Below are positions 23,195 to 33,866 of a stretch of DNA of 64,000 nt, piece after piece; the stretch's first letter is position 1, and each line of letters opens with the position of its first letter. The position numbers and the translations under genes are program-made. The DNA lies in NCBI RefSeq assembly GCF_016097555.1, contig NC_054701.1:66585598-66649597 (forward strand). The letters run 5' to 3'. This DNA is from Gigantopelta aegis. Taxonomy: Eukaryota > Mollusca > Gastropoda > Neomphalida > Peltospiridae. The notes under the pieces are model-generated. The model worked only from the letters and a program-made list of their open reading frames with translations, was not told the DNA's origin and ran no database searches.

Positions 23195-23300
23195 TATACT
23201 CTGTCAAAAAAGAAACGCATAGGCGAAATATTCATGGAATTATCTCTTTAATACAAAGTGGCATAATTTCGTAAATTATGATCGTATCAGTCAAATTTGA
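23195..23300 (-). mobile_element. Terminal fragment of a Tc1-like transposon
   Basis: It begins tatactctgtcaaaaaagaa. The reverse complement of the right end of the Tc1-like element at 40190-40215 starts with the same 20 bases. About 100 bp of non-coding subterminal sequence follow and stop at the SINE head at 23302. Together with the element at 39000-40215 it may represent the two ends of one transposon (see findings). Confidence 0.65.
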
Positions 23301-23301
23301 C

Positions 23302-23352
23302 TGGGCGGGACGTAGCCCAGTGGTAAAGCGTTCGGTTGATGCGCGGTCGGTT
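23302..23352 (+). mobile_element. SINE head fragment
   Basis: Only the tRNA-like head remains (gggcgggacgtagcccagtg, aaagcgttcggttgatgcgc). It stops abruptly at a ttgtgaattctgcc junction with the zinc-finger fragment. Confidence 0.7.
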
Positions 23353-23543
23353 GTGAATTCTGCCTTTTTTAATAGTTTCCGTCCACACAAATGACATTTA
23401 AACACACACACATTCAACACATGGTACATTGCCCAATGCCTCATAAATGACCGGTACGTAGAATACACCTTCGTATCACACGCAGGAACTGGACAACTCG
23501 TACCCTCTCTAGGAAACACTAGCTCAAGTTCAGTGCAAATCAC
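23353..23543 (-). pseudogene. C2H2 zinc-finger-like coding fragment
   Basis: On the minus strand a frame from 23543 encodes CPVPACDTKVYSTY, then RHWAMYH: Cys-x4-Cys-x13-His-x4-His, a plausible C2H2 finger. A second half-finger follows (FKCHLCGRKLL), and the frame then runs into SINE sequence. It lies between the Tc1/SINE fragments and the Gypsy-type element. It may be a retroelement passenger, a captured exon or a host pseudogene. Its origin was not recognised. Confidence 0.45.
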
Positions 23544-23853
23544 ATGCTTCCAATGAGAATCTTAAGGGAAGTAGACAAACTACCCTACACTTCTATTTTT
23601 AAAAAAATATTACAAAAACCTAATAATAATAATATTTTAATATTCTTAATTACTTCTTACATTGAATTATTTTACTACCCCCTTTAACTATCTTTACAAA
23701 TCAAACTTTCTTTATACTAAATTCTACATTATATTCAAGGTGAATACCTCGAGGGTATACGTATCCTACGACCACAACGATATCTCTTTTCAAAAACATG
23801 TGAATCAGTCAACTCAACATCTAATTCATGCTCAGCCAAACAATCATCTGTAT

Positions 23854-25305
23854 CTACTTCCGGACTCCTAGAATCCAAACCCCCTCTTCCAAATGATCAC
23901 GATTCTGGACAACCCAACTTTCAGGAATCTCCAACCACTCATACAATTTTAAATGATCAACATGAACCACGATTGGTTTGTTTCTCGGTGTTTTCTGAAT
24001 CTGAACAGTGACATCACACAACATACCCAACACTTTATAGGGACCTGTCCAATCCATCCCCATCCCCAACGCCAAACAAAACTATCTGTAACAAACTTTC
24101 GTGATTTTAACCCACGGTCATAATTTAACTTTTGCCTGAGGGTACTTTTACCTAAGTGTTCTTTTGCAAACTAGAAAGAGTTTCTCAAACTATTCTCCAG
24201 CCATGCCATATACTGAACCTGACAAGGCTGAGTTTCTTTATTTGGAGGATTTCCAACCATCAAGTCAATTGGAAACGTTATTTCATGTCGAAACATAAGA
24301 AGATTAGGACTACAGCCAGTACTGTCATAAACCGACGCTCGATACACCATCAAAACATATGGAATATGATCATCCCAATCATCACGGTTTTCATTAACAA
24401 AAACAGATAACATTTGTTTTAAAGTTCTATTAAACCGCTCGACTAAGCCATCTGACTGTGGTCGATATGGACATGTTCTCGTTTTTTCTATGCCAAGTTT
24501 TTCACAAAGATGTTTAAATAAATGGGAGTCAAATTCAGCACCCTGATCTGTGTGAATTTGAAGAGGAACTCCAAAACGACAAACGAATTCGTTCACAAGC
24601 TTGTCCACAACTGTTAAAGCATTATGACAAGGAATAGGATAAGCCTCCTTCCATTTCGAAAAGTAGTTGGCTATAACCAAAATATATTCATTTCCATTTT
24701 CTGTTATTGGACAAGGACCAATAATATCAATTCCAATCCTGTCCAAAGGAGCTCCCACTTCGGACTGTTTCAGAGGTGATTTGCCTAAACCTGGACCTGG
24801 CTTACTCTTTGAACACTGATCACACAAACGACACCATCTTCCTACATCAGTAGACATACCAGGCCAAAAAACCTTCTCTAATAGCTTCTCGACCCAAATG
24901 ACCAGCTATACGACTGTTATGTAATAGTGTCATAATCTTTGAGCGAATTTCCCGAGGAGCAACGAACTGTAATATCTCCTCACCCTCATTTCCTTTACTC
25001 CATTTATGATATAAAAAACCATCCTGTACAATTATAGATTCCCAACGACTCCAAAGTGACCTAACAGCCGGGGAATTACCAGCAATGACAACTGCTGGTG
25101 GCTTGTTTTCATATCTAGACTTTAATTGTACTATATCATTTATTTCATCACCATTTGTCTGCCAACTTCTAATTTGTTTTGGATTCCATACATGAAGCCA
25201 GTTTGGTAAAACATCATCATTCACCAAATCATTATCAACAGTTTTGTCAACTGAATTTGAATTTAGACTTCTATTTACAGTGTTACCAAAAACAACTGGG
25301 GCCAC
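23854..25305 (-). pseudogene. Gypsy-type integrase
   Basis: The HHCC zinc-binding domain is split between two frames (LHNSRIAGHLG near 24920, then WCRLCDQCSKSK near 24825), with a frameshift at about 24850. The DDE core is in 24171-24857: IGIDIIGPC, IHTDQGAEFDS and GLVERFNRTLK supply D, D and E. A C-terminal GPYKVL..VVHVDHLKLYE segment at 23854-24075 is the usual post-core domain. It would insert the DNA copy. It is broken by at least two frame changes. Confidence 0.88.
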
Positions 25306-25363
25306 AAAAGAAACTTTGTCCCCTTTACAATGGTGTTTAAGACAATCAGGACAATTATCTCTT

Positions 25364-27504
25364 TTACACTTTCTGAAAGGTCTTCTCGACTAAATAAGTA
25401 AAGTCATAAGTCTCTTGTACTGTTAACCAACAAGCTAACATTCCTTCTAGCTCTTTAAAAAATTTAAGCCATGTAAGAGCAGCTTGGTCAGTTCTTACAA
25501 TAAACTGTCGATCCCAAAGAAAATGTCTGAATTGTTTCACAAATGTTACTACAGCTAATAACTCTCGCAACGTTGTGCAATAACGTTGTTGAGTCCTGCT
25601 AAGAGTTTTCCTAGCATAAGTAATGACATGTTCTTCTCCATTTTGAACCTGAGACAGAACAGCACCAATACCATGCAAGCTAGCATCTGTGTCTAAAACA
25701 AAATACCCACCCGTTTCAGGAAACGACAAAATCGGTGCTGTTATCAATAAATGTTTAAGTTTCTCAAAAGCTTCCTGACACTCAGAACTCCAAACAAACT
25801 TCTTTGATTTACATGTAAGATCAGTAAGTGGTCCACTGACACTGGAAAAGTTAGGAATGAACTTCCTGTAGTATCCTGCTAAACCAAGAAAACTCTTAAT
25901 TTCAGAGACAGAAGATGGAATAGGCCAATCCCTAACAGTTTGCACTTTTACTGGGTCACACTTAATTCCTTCCCCAGAGATTACATGACCTAAAAAATTA
26001 ACTTCGGTTTTAAACAGGAAACACTTTTTTGGCTTTAACTTTAAATTTGCTTTTTTAAATCTGGCAAAAACCATTCCAAGATTTTCCAACTTGTGTTGTC
26101 AAAATCTGACCCAAACACTATGATATCATCAAGGTAACACAGACAACGTTCCCACTGTAACCCACGCAATACAAGGTCCATAAGTCTTTCGAAACATGCT
26201 GGTGCATTGGATAAACCAAATGGTAAGACTTTAAATTGATATAGACCATTCTGGGTTACAAAAGCTGTTTTCTTTTTATCCTTCTCAGCCATGGGACACT
26301 GCCAATACCCTATTGCTAAATCTAATGTGTTAAACCACTTTGCCCAGATAATGCTTCAAGACAGGAATCTATCCGAGGCAATAGATATGCATCCTTTTGG
26401 GTAATTGCGTTCAGTTTTCTATAATCAACACAAAACCTAACAGACCCATCCCGTTTTGTGACTAATATTATCGGAGCAGCCCAAGGAGTATCACTGGGTT
26501 CTATTATGTCATCCCATAACATTTTCTCAATTTCATCCTTAGCCACTTTCTTTTGTGTTTGTGTTAATCTGTGAGGTGGAAGTTTAATTGGTCTCGCTGT
26601 ATTTATAGTGTGTTCAACTAAATCAGTTATCCCCAACTTTCTATCTGAACCAACAAAAACATCCTGATTTTCAATTATGAAATCTTTCATCTTGTCCGAA
26701 ACATTATTGAGCAAAGACTGTAAATGTTCAGGTACTTGCTTCGAACTAAGCTTATTTCTTTCAGTACCTCTAACAGCCATGCTATACGTCGAACTATCAT
26801 TACTGATTGATTGAACAACTTGAACAGAAGCTATTCTAGCATGTTTCTTGAGGTGTATTGGTTTATCGGTGATATTTATAACCGACAAAGTGAGGTTTTC
26901 CTTATTTTTGACACTTATCAAGGTTCTTGTCAACAACAATCCCCTTCTACCTAGACTTGTATATGGTTCCACCAAACCATCCACACTGTTTCCTAGATTT
27001 CCCTCAACACAACCAGAGATAAACATCTCAGACTCGGGAGGAATAACTACATGTTTTATTTTTATTCTAGCACAGGTGTACGTTTTTCCATGTCAGTTTC
27101 ACTATCTGTCCTGACATACTCAAAATACCTCTTAAAATGTTAATCATTATATCATTTTCCTCAAAGAAATCCATTCCAAAAATGCCATCAAGATTTCCAA
27201 GTATAGCCATCAAGACCTCTTGTTCACAAACAAAATTTCCTAACACAAAAGGTATTGTTATTTTACCCAACACATCCATGTCTCTACTATCAGCGGTGTT
27301 AAGCACTGTCTGAACCTCTTGAAGAGGTGGCCTATTTTCTCCCAGGTTATTGTACACCCTCTCTGAGAGTAAACTTACTGAAGAACCTGTGTCCACTAAC
27401 ATTAAAATAGACATATTCTCCAGTAGTGTTGGGGCAAACAAACACGGCTGTGTAATACCATCTGTGTTACATTTTGGCCTTTTCTCCTGTCCCCTATCTT
27501 TCAC
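25364..27504 (-). pseudogene. Gypsy-type pol: protease, reverse transcriptase, RNase H
   Basis: The protease is at 27067-27504 with the aspartic active site VDTGSSVSLLS and a later GIFGMDF. Reverse transcriptase runs from 27026 (PWAAPIILVTKRDGSVRFCV), through YQFKVLPFGLSNAPACFERL, to the catalytic YLDDIIVFG near 26120. The thumb follows with FLGLAGYYRKFI. RNase H (25720-25400) has DTDASLHGIGAVL, RELLAVV and RTDQAAL. Frameshifts near 26335 and 26090 make it non-functional as it stands. It copies the element's RNA into DNA and removes the RNA strand. Confidence 0.88.
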
Positions 27505-27599
27505 CTGGATTGGGTTTTCGGCCTTAAACTCAACCCTCTCTAGTTTTCCTGCTGCTGACTTCCCCTCAAATCCATTTTATCATAACCCCTTTTAGGAGA

Positions 27600-28066
27600 T
27601 TTACTTCGGTATCTACCTTTCTTTGGACAATCATACATGCCTATAGTGCCTTCTGAACTCAAAACGATAAGCTACCTCTCTCTCCTTTGAATTAAACCTT
27701 TGTGACAGTATATTTTTAGTTCCTCATAACTATTTAGTTGATCTCTACTAAGGTCACCTAACAGTTTTTGAGTAGAACCACGTAAACTCATATACAATTG
27801 TTGAGCCATCTCCCTCTATCCCAATCATTCCAGTGAGCAACTTCCTCAAACTGAACAATATAATCTTTCCAGTCTACACTTTTACCATCAAACCGATCAG
27901 GTTCTTTTTCCTTTCTCGTTATTCTGTGGGGATTCGGAAATCGGTTACTGCACTGACAACTCCCGATATTATAATAACCACCATCTCTGCAAAATACTGG
28001 ATTAAAATCTCTGATTTTGCTCACCAGGTCTAACCTGAAAAGAATCATTGCCAAATGAATTCCCAT
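27600..28066 (-). pseudogene. Gypsy-type gag fragment
   Basis: A frame from 28066 contains PDRFDGKSVDWKDYIVQFEEV, the usual start of the gag capsid region in many Gypsy elements (a Phe-Asp-Gly, Trp, Tyr, Phe-Glu pattern). A stop at about 27788 ends it. Downstream minus-strand sequence near 27700-27790 still reads as capsid (MSLRGSTQKLLGDLSRDQL) in another frame. It would have formed the particle shell. It is broken here. Confidence 0.7.
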
Positions 28067-28120
28067 AGTTTCTCACACCCGGGGTTACATTGTCCCTATT
28101 GGCACTTTGGAAATGTCCCC

Positions 28121-28880
28121 GTCTCCCTAACGTATAATTTTGGTGAATATCTTTATACCTGTACGATCTCCCAAACTTCTGATTATGTTGTGTATTAAGC
28201 TAAAATGATTGTGTGACAATAATTTTTGTCTGTGCAGGCACATACCCATCTCCTGTACAAGAATTGTTTTTTTGTGATACATTTTTCGGAGAACATGTCT
28301 CAACCCCTCACCGTAAACTTCGCTCGCCTCCGTGTAGACCCCTTCCCCGTGCTAAAATCCCTGCACACGCATCTGCAGTGGTACTGTGTACGGAGCTCCG
28401 TAAGAAAACAAAACAAAAACAAACAAACAAAAAACCAACAACAAAATAACCCTCGCTCCCCTCTCATACCCTCAAAATAAATAAAATAAAAATAAAAATA
28501 AATAATAATCGTTTGCTGAATCCCCTGCGTAAGCAAAAAAAAAATAGTTTTCTGGGGGTTTTTGATAATTGTCCGGCAGAGCGTGTCACCCCCTATAAAC
28601 GTTACTCACCTCAGTCTAGACACCCCTTGCTAAAATTCCTGCACACGCGCCCGCAGTGGTCCTGTGTACGATAACTCCGTAAGCCTTCCCCCCCCCCCCA
28701 AAAAAAAATACCCCCCCCCAAAAAAAAAAAAAAAAAAAAAAATAATAATAATAAAAATAATAAAAAATAAAAATACCCCCCCCCCCCAAAAAAAAAAATA
28801 AATAAAAAAAAATAATAATAATAATAATAAAAAAATCGTGGGTTTATGTTCCCACTATTATTTTATTTCAGCGTATTCGC
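28121..28880. repeat. Two-copy 110-bp repeat and A/C-rich simple sequence
   Basis: A segment containing ctaaaatccctgcacacgca and tactgtgtacggagctccgt (28290-28405) recurs with about 85-90% identity at 28580-28690. Poly-A, (AAT)n and poly-C tracts fill 28405-28520 and 28690-28840. All ORFs here are low complexity. No gene is seen. Confidence 0.75.
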
Positions 28881-29567
28881 CGGTGTGGTTTTTTGTGTGG
28901 GTTTTTGTGGGTTTTTGTTTTGTTTTTTGTTGTTGGTTTTTTTTGGGGGAGGGGGGCGGGTGTGTGTGTGTGTCAAGACATAATATATTTTAAATTATTT
29001 TAAAGTCTCTACGGCGGCCGTACACTGTATATACAATTCAAAGGTACTTTACACGGCTGTCGTATATATAGCCTCATCAATACTCGGTTTTGTCGTACGT
29101 TTCAGACTCCTAATAAAAGAGTTACATTTTTTTTTTAATGAAGCTGCTCACAGGTTGTCATGGGATTCCCTCAATCATGGTTCAATTAAAATGTTTTGGG
29201 TGATACAATAGCGAGGTTTGGTATTCCAAATTAATGTAATTGTCATTTATAATCCATATTTATAGAAACAAGGCCCACTAAATCTGTGATTGAGCGCCTT
29301 TAAAAAAAAAAAGAGTACAGAGTGGTTATTCTATACCATAACTAAAAAATAAACCCCAAATATTTAACCCACTAACCCAACTTCGAAAAGATGGTGAAGC
29401 AATGAGTGAAGTTTACTCACCCTCTGCCAACTCGAAAATAAACCCGGCAACGTCAACGGCAAAAGAATTAACGTGCACATTCAGAGCAAGCTGTTGTAGC
29501 GCACGGCTGTCCTGGGCACAAGAACCGGCCTCCAGACTAAACTTAATTAAAAACTAATAATGCATAC
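28881..29567. repeat. T/G-rich DNA and dispersed repeat (gtgcacattcagagcaagct family)
   Basis: A block at 29470-29545 (gtgcacattcagagcaagct, then gttgtagcgcac, ctgtcctgggcacaagaacc) is repeated in the same orientation at 38617-38680 and partly at 62380-62425. The rest is simple TTTG-rich DNA and unremarkable AT-rich sequence. Confidence 0.6.
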
Positions 29568-29850
29568 AGGGGCGTAGCGTGATCTGGAACTGGAGGGGGG
29601 GGGGGGGGGGGGGGTCGAATATGAACCAAGAGGACCTTTTTCTATTTTGTTTTTGCACCACCAGAAACTCCATATGTATAAACCTATATGTTTTAGTTCT
29701 GAAAGCGGACCATTTGCTTCAGCGGGGGAAGGGGGGGGGGGGGGGAGGGATACACCCCTCTCCTCAGATTTTGTTAAAGAGTGATAACACAACCTCAAGG
29801 GTTACGTCCGGCATATGCTTAAGTAATGTATAGCTTATTTTATCTGAACC
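29568..29850. repeat. Poly-G-bearing degenerate repeat, no gene
   Basis: Two poly-G tracts (29595-29614 and 29731-29746) frame about 120 bp of non-coding sequence beginning ggggcgtagcgtgatctgga. It resembles the neighbouring MITE in layout but its ends do not pair well. Confidence 0.45.
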
Positions 29851-29931
29851 TGTTGCTGTACGTTTTTTTTGCTTTAAGAGTAGCTTTAAGTTCGGCTAGA
29901 GTTATTGGCTGATTAAATTCTAGTTTATCCA

Positions 29932-30137
29932 GGGCCGTAGTTAGCGGGGGGGGGGGGGGGGGGGGGGAGCACAAATTCTGAAAAAAAAACCTGAAAGCAT
30001 TATAGAAACTTAAATAAAATTCTCTTCTTAACTGTTTAAGGAGTTTTAGACTATTAACTACTCAGTTACACCCCCCCCCCCACTCCCCCCCCCCCCCCCC
30101 CCACCAAACAAACAAAAAATCCTAGCTACGGCCCTTT
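29932..30137. mobile_element. Short MITE with gggccgtagctagg termini
   Basis: The left end gggccgtagttagcgggg and the reverse complement of the right end (gggccgtagctaggatttt) pair as inverted termini around 200 bp rich in G and C homopolymers. It splits the LINE reading frame: the minus-strand codons on the left (AELKATLKAK) continue the ORF2 that is open on the right. Confidence 0.7.
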
Positions 30138-31381
30138 TATCGTTATTTGGTTGTTTGGCTTCGGTTGAGTTATTAGTGGGTAAGGAGTTATTTTTAAGTT
30201 TTTCAAAGAAATGCTTAGGATAGTTTTCATTACTGCTATTTTTACTAAAGGTTTTACTGAGTAGGTTGACCTTTTCAAGGACTGTGGATTTGACGCGTTT
30301 CCCTTGAATAGCTTTAACTTTTTTCCACATTTCGCCAATGGAGGTTTTATTGTTCATTTCGCCGCAGAATTTGTGCCAACTGGCTTGTTTGGCATTAATT
30401 ATTAATTTGCTTACTTCACTTTTGGCTATTTTATATTTGGTGTGGTATTCAGGTTTACCTGGGGTTTTTTTTAAAGATTTGGCGCCTCCTATTGCGTAGA
30501 CTGTATTTAGCTTTAATTTCATCAGTCCACCACTTGACTGGTTTATTTTTACTGCAGGGTTTGGTTTTAGGTATATTTTTCTCGGCTATTTTTAAAAAGA
30601 CAAGTCTGTTAAATCAGTGGTGGTGTCATCAATGTTTAGGTTGTCGTCGAGTTAGATATCCTGGCAATCTTTAGTGAAGCCGGCCCAATTGGCGTTTGAG
30701 AATTTGAATTTAGGAATGAATATTTCATGTTCTGAGAAGGTGTTATTATTTTTATATCTGGTTAATATAGGTAGGTGGTCGCTGTTGAGGGCTTCCATAG
30801 TTTCCCATCGGCTATTGGCTCCTATATTGTTTGAGGTAATAGTTAGGTCAATGGTGGAGGTGCCAGCGTTGTGATCAGAGATATACGTTATACTACCGTT
30901 GTTTAAGCAGACTAGGTTGTTATTATTGATGCAGGTTTCAAGTACATCTCCCTGTGGTTCTGTGAGTGAACAGCCCCACAAGGTGTTATGACAGCTGAAA
31001 TATCCTACTAGAATTATGTTATGTTTTTTATTGATAAGTTTATTATAGTCTTCTAAGGTTAGTTTGCTGTGGGCAATTCCTGGTGGGCTATAAACATTAA
31101 TGACGTCAATAGACATTTTCCCGTTCTGAACTGTAAAGGTTGATTCATACTTCAGTCGCCGACGTCTATGCCGAACGGAAATTCTGGTCGCCGCAAAGTT
31201 GCCGACAAAAAAAATCCGTCGAACAAACTCGCGCGTAAAGCGCACGCAAAATGACGTAGCAAAGCGAGTGAAAGTGACATGTTCTTCACGTGCGCACGCT
31301 CGATCCGTCTCCAATCCGCCTGAGATGAATTTTTTTCATCTTTTTGCGCGTTGCGTTTCACTTTTGTAGAGGAATATTAAG

Positions 31382-32175
31382 ATGGCTGGCGCTAAAAAAG
31401 TTCCATTTTCTTCAACAGAAGACGAACTTCTCATTAACGAAGTTCGCAAATACCCAAACCTGTATGATACTGGTTTGGTAGAATACAGGGACCATGGACG
31501 GACAGAACAATCGTGGATAGCAGTGGGCAGTATTTTAGAAAAAAGATCGTGGAGGGAAGTAAAAGATAGATGGAAGTATTTACGTGATCAGTACACCAAA
31601 TGCAAACGATCACAAGTGGGAAGAAGTGGAGATCCAGCTGTAAAAAAACACAAATGGAAATACTTCGATTTATTGAACTTCCTGTCTGATCATGTCAAAC
31701 ATAGAGAAACAGATGGGAACTTAAACAGGTATAATATGTATGTATATCAGTTCATTTATTATTAATTAAAATCAGTGGCGGGTCCATAAATTCCATCGGG
31801 GGGTGGGGGTGATGGCAATAATATGATGCCGCCAACGTCTAATAATAATAATAATAATAATAAAATTTAAGGGGGAGCTGGGTCCTTCCCCAGATACTCC
31901 ACTGATAAACCTTTTTCGTATGGAACTACATTGTAGTCCAGTACCATTGGCCTATACCTCGTTGAAGCCAGCACTCTATGGGATGATTCATTTAAAATAG
32001 CCCTTGCTGCTAATCGAAAAGAATCGTCCATGTGGCGGCAGCGGGTTTCTACTCTCACTATCATAACGGTCCTTAATCATAATATCTCATACCATATAAC
32101 CGTAAATGTCTTGGGTGCGTTGGTAAATAAAATATGTCTCTCTCTCTCTCTCTCTATCTCTACCCCTCCCCCCCC

Positions 32176-32211
<36 letters not shown>

Positions 32212-32920
32212 TAAACATACATGCATACATATATGTATTATTTTATAATTTTTATTTAACGACGCTCTCAACACATTTTTATTAACGGTTATATTGGCGT
32301 CGGAAATATTTTAATCAGAAAAATCCATAGTGGCTACCTGACAAGGATCGATCTCAGGCGGGCGCTACATACATACATACATACATACATACATACATAC
32401 CAAAATTACGTCAATCAGTAAATCTTTTCAAACAATTTTAATTTTAAAAAAAATAATAATAACAACATCCTATAGTTATAGAGAACGCACCTCAATCTAT
32501 TGTTCGTAAATCTTTTACGTTTTTAGGTCAACATGTTCACCAAAAGAAACATTGCGTGAAGATATCAAGGATAGTGACACTGATGGGGAGCCAGATACAC
32601 AAGCTGATAAAGAGTCCCTTGATGATCCGCAATCAAAGCCTTCTGCTTCATGTTCTGCAACTGATCCACAAACCCAGCGAAAGAAAGTTACTAGTAAACC
32701 TAAGGATACGTGTGTTGATGAAGCTCTCATCAGTTATTTGAAAAATCGTTCTACAGCTAGAGAACCCGATAATGCTGATACTCTGTTTGGAAAAATGGTT
32801 GGTGCATCTCTGGAAAAATTATCAAAAAGAAACCGATCTCTGGCTAAACTGAAAATACAACAAGTCCTGTATGAAATGGAAGAGAAAGATATGGAAAATT
32901 CAGGTGTTGACAATATATAA
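31382..32920 (+). CDS. MADF-BESS protein of the Harbinger element, two exons
   Basis: Exon 1 is 31382-31728 and exon 2 is 32527-32920. The intron borders are AACAG|gtataa and ttttag|GTCAAC, and the phase joins exactly to give 246 residues with no stop. Residues about 10-105 form a MADF/Myb-SANT-like domain (EDELLINEVRKYPNLYD, SWIAVGSIL, VKDRWKYLRDQY, KHKWKYFDLLNFL). The C-terminal 70 residues contain a BESS-like motif (NADTLFGKMVGASLEKL, RSLAKLKIQQVL). In Harbinger elements such a protein helps the transposase reach DNA and the nucleus. The frame is intact although the transposase is broken, so the protein may be under selection or the element may be young. The intron holds two SINE fragments. 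Confidence 0.85.
31930..32130 (+). mobile_element. Diverged SINE in the MADF-BESS intron
   Basis: The body (ccattggcctatacctcgtt, aaaatagcccttgctgctaa) and tail (cttgggtgcgttggtaaata) are recognisable but the head is absent. It runs into a CT-rich microsatellite at 32138-32212. Confidence 0.75.
32250..32362 (-). mobile_element. SINE fragment with internal deletion, minus strand
   Basis: The tail (tttatttaacgacgctctca) is joined directly to head sequence (aaggatcgatctcagg) with the body missing. A (CATA)n microsatellite follows at 32366-32400. Confidence 0.75.
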
Positions 32921-33540
32921 CATTGTAATTCACTATTGTATGTTTTCAACTGTTGTATATTAATCACCATTTACACCATTCTTAGGTTACTATAGGTTGA
33001 GTACCACGTTTGACAACATCATCCTGCCAAGGTACCAGGCCATGGTTAGACTGGAAGTAGTTACAGAAGGTATCCCTAATCATGCCAGCGTGTCGTGTCG
33101 CAATGTTTGCACCAATTCTACCATATTTTTGTAAGTTTGTATCTTCTGATGTAATTTGCCTCCAATGACCTAGTCTGAGATCGCCATCTTCCCCACAGAA
33201 ATCAACTAAATTTGGAGGAACATACCGAACGGTTGGTTCAATCGATGGATCAAATGACAACAAATAGTTATGCAGCACTATCGCTGCTTTCACCATGTTA
33301 TCTACATTTTGCTGGTTTGACTTCTATTGGACGTTTGTAGATACGCCATCGAGCCGATAAAATACCAAAAGCATTTTCGACAATTCTTCTATTTCTGCTG
33401 AGACGATGAGTTCCTTAAATAAAATAAAAAAATAGTTGGAATCATTAAATAATATCAATTTGTTTTGTGTTCACAACAAATAATAAAACTGAATTATTTT
33501 CCACAGCTTTATATCAATAATGATGTGGGTTTTTTTGTTT

Positions 33541-33650
33541 TTTATTTATTTAACGACGCACTCAACACATTTTATTAACGGTTATATAGGCATCGAAAAC
33601 ATTGTCAGGGGTCGATCTTAGATCGATCTAGTGTCAGAGGAACTTATAAT
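33541..33650 (-). mobile_element. SINE fragment in the transposase intron, minus strand
   Basis: The tail (tttatttaacgacgcactca) and part of the head (ggggtcgatcttagatcg) are joined. It is followed by (CA)n at 33657-33695 and an oppositely oriented SINE. Confidence 0.75.
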
Positions 33651-33652
33651 GG

Positions 33653-33696
<44 letters not shown>

Positions 33697-33697
<1 letters not shown>

Positions 33698-33866
33698 GCC
33701 AGTTGTCAACGACTGGTGTAAGATTGACCGTGGTGTGTTATCCTGTCTATAGCATGGTGAATAAAAGATTTCTTGCTGCCATTTGAAAGGAGTAGCCTAT
33801 GTAATAGTCCTTTATCTGACGCCATATACTCGTAAATAAAAATGTGTTGGGTGCGTCGATACATAA
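33697..33866 (+). mobile_element. SINE fragment in the transposase intron, plus strand
   Basis: Starts in the body (ccagttgtcaacgactggtg) and ends with the gtgttgggtgcgtcgataca tail. With the preceding fragment it makes a head-to-head pair around a CA microsatellite. Confidence 0.75.

Larger units (their letters stand above)
23854..28120 (-). mobile_element. Ty3/Gypsy-type LTR retrotransposon, degraded, minus strand
   Basis: The order on the minus strand is gag, protease, reverse transcriptase, RNase H, integrase, the usual Gypsy arrangement, over about 4.3 kb. Frameshifts break the polyprotein at about 26335, 26090 and 24850, and there is a stop near 25364. A purine-rich tract on the minus strand near 23677-23685 (plus strand taccccctttaac) is a candidate polypurine tract. 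Matching LTRs could not be found at both ends, so the borders are approximate. Confidence 0.88.

Noticed and set aside
23660..28300. A matching LTR pair for the first Gypsy-type element
   Set aside because: No convincing direct repeat was found at both ends by eye, so LTRs are not annotated.
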